NCBI GenBank assembly: GCA_947626715.1 | Contig: CANQTG010000005.1 | Span: 1 to 53,674, forward strand | Origin: an uncultured Lachnospiraceae bacterium | GTDB taxonomy: Bacteria; Bacillota; Clostridia; Lachnospirales; Lachnospiraceae | DNA length: 53,674 nt | Reading direction: 5' to 3' | In this document: positions 42,922-52,096 of the stretch, one piece after another | How positions within the stretch are numbered: the stretch's first letter is position 1 | Layout: every line of letters starts with the position of its first letter | Made by a program: the position numbers and the translations under genes | Notes under the pieces: model-generated | The model's database searches: none | What the model was told of the DNA's origin: nothing | The model's input: the letters and a program-made list of their open reading frames with translations, nothing else

Positions 42922-43192
42922 TCCGTTCCTTGAAAAAGAGCCTGCTAAACAGCAGGACCAGCACATAGCCCAAAGACTCCAAAACCGGCCCGTTTTTATA
43001 ATCGAGCCCCCGAAACGCCAAGATCGTCAGGAACATGGACAAAAACAGCAGCGCGTACCCGGTAATGACGGAAACGTTCAGATATTCCTTCCAAAACGAC
43101 ATATGCTCCTCCATCGCGCTCTTTTTCAGCAAAAGCTGCGAAACGGAAGCGACCGTGACCGAAACGATATAGATCAAAAAATAGGGATTCAT
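42857..43192 (-). CDS. Small EamA/SMR-like four-helix transporter subunit (second of a pair)
   Basis: Started at 43192 with AAGGAG upstream, the protein has 111 residues and four predicted membrane helices. The pattern LKKSAMEEHMSFWKEYL, then SMFLTILAFRGLDYKNGPV and LFSRLFFKERITAGKAAG followed by a last helix, is that of half-size drug/metabolite transporters such as ArnE/ArnF. Such subunits act as dimers, and the preceding gene encodes the likely partner with a 4-nt overlap. In this setting a lipid-linked sugar flippase is plausible, but a small-molecule exporter is also possible. Confidence 0.82.
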   Translation of the reverse strand: MNPYFLIYIVSVTVASVSQLLLKKSAMEEHMSFWKEYLNVSVITGYALLFLSMFLTILAFRGLDYKNGPVLESLGYVLVLLFSRLFFKERITAGKAAGTLCILAGMLVFYS

Positions 43193-43563
43193 ACGCTCTC
43201 CTTCCCGCCGCTCACGTTGACGATGACCGTTCCTGCGATCACCAGCAGGATCCCCAGAAGATTGCGCGCCGTCAGCTTCTCGTGAAATACGACCGCCGCC
43301 CACAGCATGGACCAGACAAGCACCATCGCCCGATTGGCGTACGCCGCCGACAGTTCAAACCGTTTGATGACCTGCTGCCAGAAGACCGCATAGATCCCCA
43401 GTATCAGTATCTCTACGCCGTAAAACAGGCAAAAGTCCGGCGAGAACAGCTCCTGCGACGCGGCCAGCTTCGCCGCGATACCGGAGCCTGTATAGATAAC
43501 GATCACGAGCTGCAGGAAAATCAGATCCTTTATCCGCAGCGCTCTTCCTTTATCCTTTTCCAT
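43189..43563 (-). CDS. Small EamA/SMR-like four-helix transporter subunit (first of a pair)
   Basis: The 124-residue frame starts at 43563 (MEKDKGRAL); a GTG at 43584 would add seven residues. There are four predicted helices: LIFLQLVIVIYTGSGIAAKL, CLFYGVEILILGIYAVFWQQ, AMVLVWSMLWAAVVFHEKLT and LLGILLVIAGTVIVNV. It resembles half of an EamA protein and pairs with the next gene by ATGA overlap. The gene is divergent from the GtrII-like gene across an AT-rich region holding possible promoters in both directions. Confidence 0.82.
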   Translation of the reverse strand: MEKDKGRALRIKDLIFLQLVIVIYTGSGIAAKLAASQELFSPDFCLFYGVEILILGIYAVFWQQVIKRFELSAAYANRAMVLVWSMLWAAVVFHEKLTARNLLGILLVIAGTVIVNVSGGKESV

Positions 43564-43687
43564 CTTACACGCACCTTCGATCACTATTTAAATTTATTTG
43601 CTAATATATTCCAATTATAATATAATAAAAAGAAATATCCGTCAATGCCAGAGGCGACGGCGTAGCTTATCTATACGGAGGTATCCC

Positions 43688-45253
43688 ATGTTTTCCATAA
43701 AGAGTCCGTCAGAATGCTTCTCCCATATCGGGAAGCGTCTGTCCAGAGAAGAGAAGACCGCGTTTTTTTCCGCGCTTTTTATCGGTTTTTTCTGCCATAT
43801 TTTTATTTTTACCAACTCCATGTATAATAACGACGATATCCGCTATCTGTACGTCACCTTTGACAAGCCGGAGCTCGGGCGCTGGCTCCAGACCTATGCG
43901 GCGGGCATTTCTTCCTATTTCAGCCTGCCTGTTGTCAACGGGCTCCTTTCCCTGTTTTATATCGGCCTCGCGGCTATGTTCCTAGTACGGATATTTGACC
44001 TAAAGAATCGGGTCGGGATCGTCTTAATGTCGGGCCTTTTGGTCACGTTCCCGACTATGGCGTGCCTGTATTCCTTTATGTTCGCGGCGGATCCTTTCCT
44101 TTTAAGCTGCCTGCTCAGCGTGCTCGCGGCTTACTTCGCGACGCGGACAAGACCGGCTTGGTACTGGATCCCGGCCGCGGCCTGCCTGTGCGCCAGCGTC
44201 GGCATCTATCAGGCTTATCTGCCCTTTACGCTGCTCCTCATGCTGCTGTTCTATATCCTGATGCTTCTTGCGCCGGAGACCTATTCCGACAAGCTGCTCC
44301 TGACAATGGGCGTACGCTACCTTCTGACGCTGGCCGCCGGCATGTCCGCCTATTATATCGGCATGGAGCTCACCCTGAAAATAAAGCATACGCAGCTCAG
44401 CGGCTATCAGGGGATCGGAGAAAGCTCCTTCCCCGGCATAGCGGAGCTCAAAGGCCGCCTGCATACGCTGTTTTCCGACTTTCTGGACTTTTTTAAACCC
44501 TCGCAGGTGCTCTCCTTTAACCGCTGGATGCAGCTGGCCCTTATCGTGTGTCTGCTTCTGCTGGCCGTATTCTTTTTTACGCTGTACGCAAAACGCCGTA
44601 TCTACAAAAGCCCGCTGCGCAATATCCTGCTGGTATTCTGCCTCCTCTGCATTCCCCTCTCCGTCAACGTCATTTACCTGATCTCCGACGGCGTCGGTTT
44701 CCATATGCTCATGCGCCATGCATGGTGCCTGCTCTTTATCGCCGTGATCGTCCTGTATGAAAAAGGCGCGCCCGCCTTTTCCTTCACGAAGCAGCGGCTG
44801 CTCGAGTGGGCCTCCTTCGCGGCGCTGTCTCTGGTCGTATGGAATTATATCCTGCTCTCCAATATCGCCTATTTTAATATGAACTTCCGCTATGAAAAAA
44901 CCTATGCATTATGTATCAAGATAATGGACAGACTGGAACAATCGGAAGATTACGACAACGACCGCCCGATCGCCTTTATTGGGAACTTCAGCAAGACCTA
45001 TAAGATGGAAGCACTGGCCGATCTGTTGGAGCCTATGGCCGGTACGAGCGGCCCGCGGATCTTCCGCGGCGCCAGCCGCGCCTATCTTCCCTTCTTCCAG
45101 AATTGTCTCGGCGAAGATATCACCGTCGTTACGCCCGAGGAGGAAGCCGCTCTCGCCGCAACGCCGGAATTTCAGGAAATGCCGTATTTCCCCCACGAGG
45201 GGTCTATCCGCGTAATCAACGACACAACTGTCATAAAATTAAACGACGGCTAA
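43688..45253 (+). CDS. GtrII-like polytopic glucosyltransferase
   Basis: The start at 43688 has GGAGG 5 nt upstream, giving 521 residues; the upstream frame from 43598 crosses an AT-rich promoter region (TATAAT at 43616-43621). About eleven membrane helices are predicted. The first external loop has MYNNDDIRYL with paired aspartates, then LGRWLQTYAAG, as in the GtrII family that adds glucose from a polyprenyl-phosphate donor to O antigen. The C-terminal ~100 residues are soluble. It probably decorates the surface polysaccharide outside the membrane, with the GtrA and GtrB-like proteins of this window as partners (inference). Confidence 0.85.
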   Translation: MFSIKSPSECFSHIGKRLSREEKTAFFSALFIGFFCHIFIFTNSMYNNDDIRYLYVTFDKPELGRWLQTYAAGISSYFSLPVVNGLLSLFYIGLAAMFLVRIFDLKNRVGIVLMSGLLVTFPTMACLYSFMFAADPFLLSCLLSVLAAYFATRTRPAWYWIPAAACLCASVGIYQAYLPFTLLLMLLFYILMLLAPETYSDKLLLTMGVRYLLTLAAGMSAYYIGMELTLKIKHTQLSGYQGIGESSFPGIAELKGRLHTLFSDFLDFFKPSQVLSFNRWMQLALIVCLLLLAVFFFTLYAKRRIYKSPLRNILLVFCLLCIPLSVNVIYLISDGVGFHMLMRHAWCLLFIAVIVLYEKGAPAFSFTKQRLLEWASFAALSLVVWNYILLSNIAYFNMNFRYEKTYALCIKIMDRLEQSEDYDNDRPIAFIGNFSKTYKMEALADLLEPMAGTSGPRIFRGASRAYLPFFQNCLGEDITVVTPEEEAALAATPEFQEMPYFPHEGSIRVINDTTVIKLNDG

Positions 45254-45274
45254 ACCAGCCCACAGGAGTATGCC

Positions 45275-46477
45275 ATGAACGACAACGCAAACTATAACGA
45301 GCCCGAGCTTCTGACACAGGAGACGCAGGAGATCCCGGATACCGGTATCGGCGGGGAAACGCCCCTCCGGCCCGCCGGACAGGCCAAAAAGCCCAAGCGC
45401 AAAACAGGCGCTTCTCTAAACTCCTCCCGAAAACGCAGGCAGAAGGCCGGAAAGCATACCGGCTCTAAAAGCGCCGCAAAGGACGGGAGGCGAAAGGCTT
45501 CCCCGCACAAGAAGCGCAAGGCGGCACAGAAAAAAAATCTTTCTCTCCATATCGCGCTGATCGCTTTGATCCTGCTGATCGGGATCTTTGGCCTGATCCG
45601 CCTGCTCCTCTGGAACCGGGGAAACGATTCCGGTTACGATCCTAACGAGGTCACTACCGAGTTCGATACGGAACCCGAGGATTATTTCGTACCGCAGAGC
45701 TCCGACACCGTTTCCCTGCAAAAGGACGACGGCGTCACCTCGATCCTGCTTCTCGGCAACGGCGCTCTCGCCGCGACCAAAAAGGAAGAGGACAGTATCG
45801 GCAGGCAGCTGGAGGCGCTGACGGGCGGGAAGGTCTACGACGCCAGTATCAATCACAGCTATCTCTCCGTCAAGAACATGCCCTATGACGAGAGCTATCC
45901 GGCCGACGTATTCAGCCTGTACTGGATCGCGCAATGCATTGCCTCCGGGGACTATACGCTGTTAGAGGATCACGCGCGGATCTGGGACGGGGATCCGTAC
46001 GTGCAGGAAACGGTAGAGATGTTAAAATCTTTGGATATGACGGCCATCGACACGATCGTGATCATGTATGATTCCCACGACTATGAGGCGGAGCGGATCC
46101 TAGCCGGCCCCTACGACGATACCCTTGCCGCCACCTGCTGCGGCTGTCTGCAGCAGGCTCTCCTGCTGCTGCAGCAGGCATATCCGCAGGCCCGTATCAT
46201 CGTATCCTCGCCGTTTTTTGCCTATATCGAGGACGGAGACGGCAAGCTGCAGCCCGGCAGTATACTGAATATGGGACAGGGGACTTTAGCGGATTACATG
46301 ATCGCCTATAAGAATATCGCGGTCAACGCAAACGTCTCCTTCATCGACCATTACTTTGGAACGATCACGGAGGACAATTATGAGAAATACCTCGAGGACG
46401 ACAAGGAACACTTAAACGGCAGCGGCAGGACAGCGATCGCAAAGCGGATCGCCTCCTTTATCGGTTCTTCGAACTAA
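45275..46477 (+). CDS. Membrane-anchored SGNH-like protein with altered serine block
   Basis: This is a 400-residue protein with an AGGAG 6 nt before the ATG. A Lys/Arg/Ser-rich cytoplasmic region (about 30-88) precedes one membrane helix (about 90-112), and the remainder is outside. It resembles SGNH/GDSL hydrolases: SILLLGNGALA at the place of the GDS block, TIVIMYDSHDY near the GxND block, and a clear block V DDKEHLNGSGRTAIAKRI with Asp and His. The usual nucleophile serine is replaced by Gly (GNG), so it may be inactive or use another residue. It lies 21 nt after the GtrII-like gene and probably shares its transcript. Confidence 0.72.
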   Translation: MNDNANYNEPELLTQETQEIPDTGIGGETPLRPAGQAKKPKRKTGASLNSSRKRRQKAGKHTGSKSAAKDGRRKASPHKKRKAAQKKNLSLHIALIALILLIGIFGLIRLLLWNRGNDSGYDPNEVTTEFDTEPEDYFVPQSSDTVSLQKDDGVTSILLLGNGALAATKKEEDSIGRQLEALTGGKVYDASINHSYLSVKNMPYDESYPADVFSLYWIAQCIASGDYTLLEDHARIWDGDPYVQETVEMLKSLDMTAIDTIVIMYDSHDYEAERILAGPYDDTLAATCCGCLQQALLLLQQAYPQARIIVSSPFFAYIEDGDGKLQPGSILNMGQGTLADYMIAYKNIAVNANVSFIDHYFGTITEDNYEKYLEDDKEHLNGSGRTAIAKRIASFIGSSN

Positions 46478-47897
46478 GCAGCTCCAAGAGCCGCCCCACA
46501 AGCCCGAGACAGAGCGCGGCAAACGCGGCCAGCAGCAGATAGCACAAGGCGCACAGCCCCGCTAAGAGAAAGAAATTTTTTATCGTTATCCTGCGAAATG
46601 CAAAAAACATCAAAACATACGCCGCGAGGTTTCCCGCAAGCAGCAGCGTATGTTTTTTTGTCCAGAACGCGCCGAACACCTTTCCGGTATAGGCCGCGGA
46701 GATAAGCATCCCCGCGCCCGCCGTCAGAAAGGTAGCGGCCGCTGTCCCCGTCAGGGACGCGTACCGCGTCAAAACCGGGCACAGCATAAGCTCCATCAAG
46801 AGCATTCCGACGGACAGCCCCGCGATAAAGCGCTTTTTATCCGCCGCGGAGAGCACCATCGTAAAGACCAGCGTCATGCCCAGAAAGGCGATCGCGAACG
46901 ATAGAAAGGACAGCGCGCCGCCGCCCGCCCGAAACGAAGGGCGGTAAAACAGCGCCAGAATATGCGTGGAAGCGGCGGAGATCACCGCGGCGACCGGCAG
47001 CACCAGCCCTACGATCACCAGCGTCAGATCCCGGATCGCCTCTCTCGCCTTTTCCAGCTCCCCCGCCACATAATTCCCCGTCACGATCGGCAGCGCGACC
47101 GTGTAAAAGGCCGTCAGCAGAAAATACGGCACTTTGGCGAAGGTCGCCACTCCCGTGTAATATCCGACCAGCTCGTCGCTCCCCGATACGCTCTTTAAGA
47201 TCAGCGTATCGAGATTCATCATAATCGTAGAAACGCAGAACAGCAGCAGATAATTCAGCGTCGTCCGCATATATTCCGACGCGCTTATCTTCTCCCCGTA
47301 CAGATGAAACTCCTTTTTCCTGCGAAACACCTGCCAGAAGGAGAGCAGCATCGTAAGCGCGCCCGCAAATAAAAAGCCCGCCTCCGTACCGATCACCGGA
47401 TCCCGGAACACAAACAGGATCGCCGGTATGACGGAAAGCTTCAAGATCGGATATATGATCCCGATCCCCGCCTCCGCGCCAAAGGCTTTATGCCCGTTCA
47501 AAATCCCGAGCATCAGGGAGTACAGCCCGGTAAAGGGCAGCAGACAAGCCACGCCCCGGATATAGGGCGCAAGGCTTATATCTCCCAAAACGCCCGCCAG
47601 AAAGGGCGCGCCGAAATACGTCCCCGAGAAAAAGACGGCGATCATGCCGAGCTGTACCAGCACGCCGAGCCGTATCAAACGCTTTTCTTCATACTTCATC
47701 GCCGAGATGGATCTTGCCATTCCCTGCCTTACCCCGTCGGTAAAAAAGATATATTCAAAATTGATGATCGTAATGATCGTGCCGATCACGCCGTACTGCT
47801 GCTCGGAAAGATATCTTCCCAAAAAGAAATGCATCGTATAGCTGCCGATCACAAACGCCATTTTATTGCAAACATGCAGGATAATGCCCGTATACAT
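46458..47897 (-). CDS. Wzx-type oligosaccharide flippase (MOP superfamily)
   Basis: The 479-residue protein has about 12-14 membrane helices. The start ILHVCNKMAFVIGSYTMHFFLG, the motif FFTDGVRQGMARSIS, and a repeated topology with a central break near 200-215 are typical of polysaccharide flippases. It would move undecaprenyl-pyrophosphate-linked units outward. No Wzy polymerase or Wzz gene is seen in the window. The operon at 20.8-42.3 kb has its own ABC exporter, so this flippase may serve a different glycan or teichoic acid. It converges with the SGNH-like gene and overlaps it by 20 nt. Confidence 0.88.
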   Translation of the reverse strand: MYTGIILHVCNKMAFVIGSYTMHFFLGRYLSEQQYGVIGTIITIINFEYIFFTDGVRQGMARSISAMKYEEKRLIRLGVLVQLGMIAVFFSGTYFGAPFLAGVLGDISLAPYIRGVACLLPFTGLYSLMLGILNGHKAFGAEAGIGIIYPILKLSVIPAILFVFRDPVIGTEAGFLFAGALTMLLSFWQVFRRKKEFHLYGEKISASEYMRTTLNYLLLFCVSTIMMNLDTLILKSVSGSDELVGYYTGVATFAKVPYFLLTAFYTVALPIVTGNYVAGELEKAREAIRDLTLVIVGLVLPVAAVISAASTHILALFYRPSFRAGGGALSFLSFAIAFLGMTLVFTMVLSAADKKRFIAGLSVGMLLMELMLCPVLTRYASLTGTAAATFLTAGAGMLISAAYTGKVFGAFWTKKHTLLLAGNLAAYVLMFFAFRRITIKNFFLLAGLCALCYLLLAAFAALCLGLVGRLLELLSSKNR

Positions 47898-47925
47898 AGT
47901 TTCCGCCTTTTCCCTGAAAACTTTA

Positions 47926-47954
47926 TTGCCGCCGTCCAGTTCCTATGATATGAT
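47926..47954 (+). promoter_or_regulatory. Promoter of the GT4-like glycosyltransferase gene
   Basis: TTGCCG (47926-47931) and TATGAT (47949-47954) are 17 nt apart in the divergent region between the flippase gene and the GT4-like gene. Confidence 0.55.
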
Positions 47955-47988
47955 GAAATGATCAGATCGTGCACAGACGGAGGAATTT

Positions 47989-48984
47989 ATGATTTCACTG
48001 ATACCGCGGATCACAGGACGATCCGTTCTCTTTCTCACAACCAAAAATCTCGACTATATCCGCAATTCACAGGAGATCGCGCTGCTTAAAAAATACGCCG
48101 CCTTTGTCCATGTTATCGGGAGTAAGAGCCCCTCCTATCCGCGGCGTCTTTTGTCCGTATGGGGCCGCCTCCTCTTCCTGCCCATGAGACGTTACGACGT
48201 CGTCTTTGCGGGCTTTGCCCCCCAGCTCATCGTGCCCTTGTTCTCCTTTAAATTCCGCGGGCGGTTTCTGATCGAGGATTTTTTTATCTCTTTTTATGAC
48301 ACGCTTGTCTTTGACCGGAAGAAATTTTCGCCCAAAAGCCTGCCCGCCCGTCTTCTTCACAGGCTCGATGAGCGGACGATAAAAAGGGCCGATCTGGTCG
48401 TTTCCGATACGGATGCGCACGGCGCGTATTTTGCGTCGGAATTTCAAAAAGATCCGGCCATGCTCGGGACTCTGTATCTGCAGGCGGATCCCCGTATCTA
48501 CTATCCGCGCAAAGTCCCTTCCCAAAAGCCGGACGGATTTCTCGTGCTCTATTTCGGCTCTATCCTGCCGCTGCAGGGGCTCCCCGTTATCCTGCGCGCC
48601 ATAAAGCGCCTTGCAGACTGCCCCGGTATCCGCTTTGTCCTGATCGGCCCGATCCCGGATACCGCAGAAAAGCCGGCTGGCGATAACATCCGCTATCTCT
48701 CGTGGCTTCCCCAAGAGGCGCTGGCCGAAGAGATCGCGAAGGCCGATCTTTGTCTGGCAGGGCATTTTGACCCCGATATCCAAAAGGCCCGGCGGACGAT
48801 CCCCGGAAAGGCCTATATCTATGAGGCGATGGGAAAACCCATGATCTTAGGCGACAATCCGGCCAATAGAGAGCGGGAAGGGTTGTGGAAGGTTCCCGTT
48901 TCCTATGTGCCTATGGGAGACGATACGGCGCTTGCGGACTGTATCCGGGATCATTTCTTATCATACTCCAATTTCCGCAGATGA
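47989..48984 (+). CDS. Glycosyltransferase, GT4-like (GT-B fold)
   Basis: The 331-residue protein has an N-terminal acceptor domain (VLFLTTKNLDYIRN, RADLVVSDTDAHGAYF). Its C-terminal donor domain has FLVLYFGSILPLQGLPVILRAI, FVLIGPIP, the YLSWLPQEALAEEIAKADLCL segment and KAYIYEAMGKPMILGD, which holds the usual glutamate of the E-x7-E region. It probably uses a nucleotide sugar in the cytosol. A GGAGG lies just before the ATG. Its 3' end overlaps the convergent GT2 gene by 34 nt. It is somewhat short for GT4; the acceptor is unknown. Confidence 0.84.
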   Translation: MISLIPRITGRSVLFLTTKNLDYIRNSQEIALLKKYAAFVHVIGSKSPSYPRRLLSVWGRLLFLPMRRYDVVFAGFAPQLIVPLFSFKFRGRFLIEDFFISFYDTLVFDRKKFSPKSLPARLLHRLDERTIKRADLVVSDTDAHGAYFASEFQKDPAMLGTLYLQADPRIYYPRKVPSQKPDGFLVLYFGSILPLQGLPVILRAIKRLADCPGIRFVLIGPIPDTAEKPAGDNIRYLSWLPQEALAEEIAKADLCLAGHFDPDIQKARRTIPGKAYIYEAMGKPMILGDNPANREREGLWKVPVSYVPMGDDTALADCIRDHFLSYSNFRR

Positions 48985-49895
48985 TACTGGATATCCTCGA
49001 GCAGCTTCCTGTTCGCCGCGATGATATCCGCCTGCAGTCCGATCACAAAGGTCATAAAGCCCATGATCATCAGCGTACACGCTAGGATCAGGGACTGGAC
49101 ATGGCCCGCGCCGCCGCTCGTAAAGAAAAGATACAGAAAGCGGATCCCGATCCCTAGCCCGATCAGGAACGGGAACAGCGCCACCACGGTAAAGCAGAAC
49201 AGCGGCCGGTACATCATAAGGGCGCGCAGGATCGTCAGCATCGAGCGTTTCACATACGAAAACATACTGTGAAACAGTCTGGAGGGGCGCAGCTCAGAAT
49301 TGGTGCGCACAGGCACGGAGGTGATCGCCATTTTATTGCGTCCGGCCTGCACGATCGTCTCGAGCGTATACGTATATTCATTGATCACATTCATACGCAT
49401 CGCCGCGTCCCTGCTGAAGGCGCGAAAACCGCTCGGCGCGTCGGGAATGTCTGTGGCGGACGCCTTTCTCACCACATAGCTGCCGAAGTGCTGGAGCCTT
49501 TTTTTGAGCGGGGAAAAATGCGCCGTATCGTCGATCGGGCGTTCTCCGATCACGACCTCCGCCTTTCCCTCTAGGATAGGCCGTATCAGCTTTTCTATAT
49601 CCGCCCCGCAGTACTGGTTATCCGCGTCCGTATTGACGATGATATCCGCCCCGTTTTTCAGGCAGGCGTCCAGCCCCGCCATGAACCCTCTGGCAAGCCC
49701 TCTGTTGCGCGCAAAGCTGACCACATAATGCACGCCCCAGTTTCTCGCCACCTCTACCGTATTATCGCTGCTCCCGTCATTGACGATCAGATATTCTATC
49801 GTATCGACGCCCTCGATCTGTTTTGGCAGATCGTTTAACGCGATCTTTAGCGTTTCCGCCTCGTTATAACAGGGGATCTGTATGATGAGCTTCAT
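48951..49895 (-). CDS. GtrB/DPM1-like polyprenyl-phosphate glycosyltransferase
   Basis: This is a 314-residue GT2 protein. It begins KLIIQIPCYNEAETL, has VNDGSSDNTVEVA, the metal site NTDADNQY and GFRAFSRDAAMRM, and ends with two membrane helices (about 225-250 and 260-290) and a short cytoplasmic tail. This arrangement is that of enzymes making undecaprenyl-phosphate sugars, the donors for GtrII and GT-C transferases. Its ATG overlaps the stop of the large membrane protein by 4 nt, so the donor-making enzyme and a possible user are translated together. Confidence 0.9.
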   Translation of the reverse strand: MKLIIQIPCYNEAETLKIALNDLPKQIEGVDTIEYLIVNDGSSDNTVEVARNWGVHYVVSFARNRGLARGFMAGLDACLKNGADIIVNTDADNQYCGADIEKLIRPILEGKAEVVIGERPIDDTAHFSPLKKRLQHFGSYVVRKASATDIPDAPSGFRAFSRDAAMRMNVINEYTYTLETIVQAGRNKMAITSVPVRTNSELRPSRLFHSMFSYVKRSMLTILRALMMYRPLFCFTVVALFPFLIGLGIGIRFLYLFFTSGGAGHVQSLILACTLMIMGFMTFVIGLQADIIAANRKLLEDIQYHLRKLEYDKK

Positions 49896-52039
49896 TCTTC
49901 CACCTCTCTGGCGATCTCATAAAGAGACAGCTTCAATCTGTATTCTACATAATTTAACGGAATCGGCGTCAGCGGATTGCTGATATGGAAGTAATCCAGA
50001 TAGCTTAAATGATTCCAATTCGTATACGCCTTATTGACGGAAAGCCCCCGCAGATCGCGCTCCATATCCGGCATTTCTTCAAAGGCCGTATCATAATCCA
50101 TATAATACACATGTTCGTAGCGCTGCGCAAGCTTTGCGAGCTGCTCCCCCAGCGCTTCGTCGGCATAATACACGTCGCACCCCGTCAGCAGCTTGACCGG
50201 AAATATGAAAACGATCTGCTGCTCCTCCGGCCCCGCGATGAACGCGTCGCCCGGCCCGATGTACTCGCATATATCCGCTAAAAACTCCCATTCGCAGCGG
50301 CTGTGGTCCTTCTGCACGGCCAGCCCCCTGTCATAAGGCACGAAGCTAAGGAACATGAGAAAGGACAGCGCGGCGGCAGCCCTTATGTCCATCTGCTCCA
50401 GCAGATACGCGCCCAGCAGATAGATGACCGGCAAAAAGAGCGCCGCATACCTTGCGAAATAATAGTAATACAGGATACGCACCCGCATTACCATGGAATA
50501 CATGACCACGCAGTACAAAAACAATAGCACCAGACTCACCGTCAGCTCATTCTCAAGCAGTCTGCGCGGCTTAAAAAACAGAACCAGATAGATCATCGGC
50601 ACCAGCAAAAGGCCCGACATATAAATATAGACGCTGATCTGCAGATACTCGCACGCCGTCGCCGTCCCGCCCTTTAGGATCCCCTGATCGATAAAAAACA
50701 GGAGCGAGCCCGCAAGAAACAGACGGATCAGAACGCACGAGGCGCTCACGAGCTTTTCCTTCTTTTCAGCCAGACGCCCCGCCGCGGCAAAGAGCGCGTT
50801 TTCCACCCGCGCGCAGCGCAGCAAAAAGGAGAGCGCGATCACGGCCATGCAGACGCAGACAATCAGCGGGATCAGTGTCTTTTCTCCCAAAAGGCCGCCG
50901 GTCACCCGGCTCAGCTCGTTGTAATTCCCATAGGAATAATACGGCGCGATCGTAAACGCCCAGAGCGCGCCCGCGCCGTAGCCCGCGGCGCTCCCCGCAA
51001 TCGCCGTCAAAAAGTCCTTATCCCGCCGCTTTCCGTACATTACCGTAAGCACGATGAGAAAGATCGGGATAAAGGCGTATAGGCTGATATGATAAAAGGA
51101 AAATACGATGATCGGCAGCATACAGCGCCATTTCCGCCCTTCGCCCGTTAAAAAATACAGGAACATACAGACCAGCAGGACAAGCCCCGTCTCTGTCAGG
51201 GAGGATTTGGACAGCCACAGTACGATCGGGCTCGCGGCCAGCATCAGGGCCGCGAATGCGGAGACGCCCTTTTTCAGCCGCAGATTCTCACAGACAAAAT
51301 ACAGAAGGAACAGCCCGCACAGATAAAGCGGCGTCTGCACGCCGATCATCTGCGCATATCCGAATATCGCCCCCCATAGCGCCAGCAGCGCGGAATAGGT
51401 CGGCAGTCCGTGTATCGTCCCTACGATATTGGTAAAGCGGGACGCGTCCGTTTCCGTCTCCCCGATCACGCGCGGCAGATACAGGTTATTCTGACTGTAG
51501 ACAAAATCCAGATATTTCTGGCGCTCCTCTGGCGTTTCCAATTTGGTAAACTCTTCCATCTCCATATAATTGTGCGTATCGTACGCAAGCAGGGCGAGCG
51601 CCTTTACCTGATAGGTCCCCTGATCCTGTCCCATGCTGTAGAGCTCGAATTTATTCCACGTAAAGGGCAGGGCAAGCGCCATAATTAAGAGCGGGGCCGC
51701 ATAACGCCTCATATCAAAGCTGACCTCGGGCAAAAGACGCCGCAGAATCCCGCTCCCCGCGGCGCGGCCCCTTACGCACTGCGTCTCCCCTTTTCCCGCC
51801 GCGGCCTCCCGCCTCAGCAGATAAAGCGCCGCGCCAAGCTCGGCCGCAAGCGACGTCCCCAAGACGCGCAAAAATCCAAACGCATCGGCCCAGAAAAACA
51901 GCGCGCTGACAACGATATAGAGGGAGAAAAAGCCGCAGACCGCAAATACGGCCAGCTTCACGATATTGATCCCCGGCTTTGCCTTTCCGATAAGATATCC
52001 CCACAAAAGCAGACATACCGCCGCTAATAAAGCTATCAT
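49892..52039 (-). CDS. Large polytopic membrane protein, probable GT-C glycosyltransferase
   Basis: The start at 52039 has AAAGGG 9 nt upstream and leads directly into the first helix, giving 715 residues; starts at 52078 or 52069 are possible. About 14 membrane helices are predicted. The first large external loop contains YSMGQDQGTYQVKALALL, which places an acidic DQG-type motif where GT-C enzymes (GT39/ArnT-like) bind the polyprenyl-phosphate donor. About 110 residues at the C-terminus are external. The match is to the fold pattern and not to a named family. The coupled GtrB-like gene downstream supports a lipid-linked donor. Confidence 0.75.
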   Translation of the reverse strand: MIALLAAVCLLLWGYLIGKAKPGINIVKLAVFAVCGFFSLYIVVSALFFWADAFGFLRVLGTSLAAELGAALYLLRREAAAGKGETQCVRGRAAGSGILRRLLPEVSFDMRRYAAPLLIMALALPFTWNKFELYSMGQDQGTYQVKALALLAYDTHNYMEMEEFTKLETPEERQKYLDFVYSQNNLYLPRVIGETETDASRFTNIVGTIHGLPTYSALLALWGAIFGYAQMIGVQTPLYLCGLFLLYFVCENLRLKKGVSAFAALMLAASPIVLWLSKSSLTETGLVLLVCMFLYFLTGEGRKWRCMLPIIVFSFYHISLYAFIPIFLIVLTVMYGKRRDKDFLTAIAGSAAGYGAGALWAFTIAPYYSYGNYNELSRVTGGLLGEKTLIPLIVCVCMAVIALSFLLRCARVENALFAAAGRLAEKKEKLVSASCVLIRLFLAGSLLFFIDQGILKGGTATACEYLQISVYIYMSGLLLVPMIYLVLFFKPRRLLENELTVSLVLLFLYCVVMYSMVMRVRILYYYYFARYAALFLPVIYLLGAYLLEQMDIRAAAALSFLMFLSFVPYDRGLAVQKDHSRCEWEFLADICEYIGPGDAFIAGPEEQQIVFIFPVKLLTGCDVYYADEALGEQLAKLAQRYEHVYYMDYDTAFEEMPDMERDLRGLSVNKAYTNWNHLSYLDYFHISNPLTPIPLNYVEYRLKLSLYEIAREVEE

Positions 52040-52096
52040 TTCCTCATTCCCTTTCCGCCCCTCGCTCATACAAGCCAAGCGCCCCAGAGCCGCCCT

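Noticed and set aside
46142-46180. CTGCTGCAG-rich stretch in the SGNH-like gene considered as a microsatellite
   Set aside because: It encodes an ordinary Leu/Gln-rich helix and is not a regular tandem repeat.
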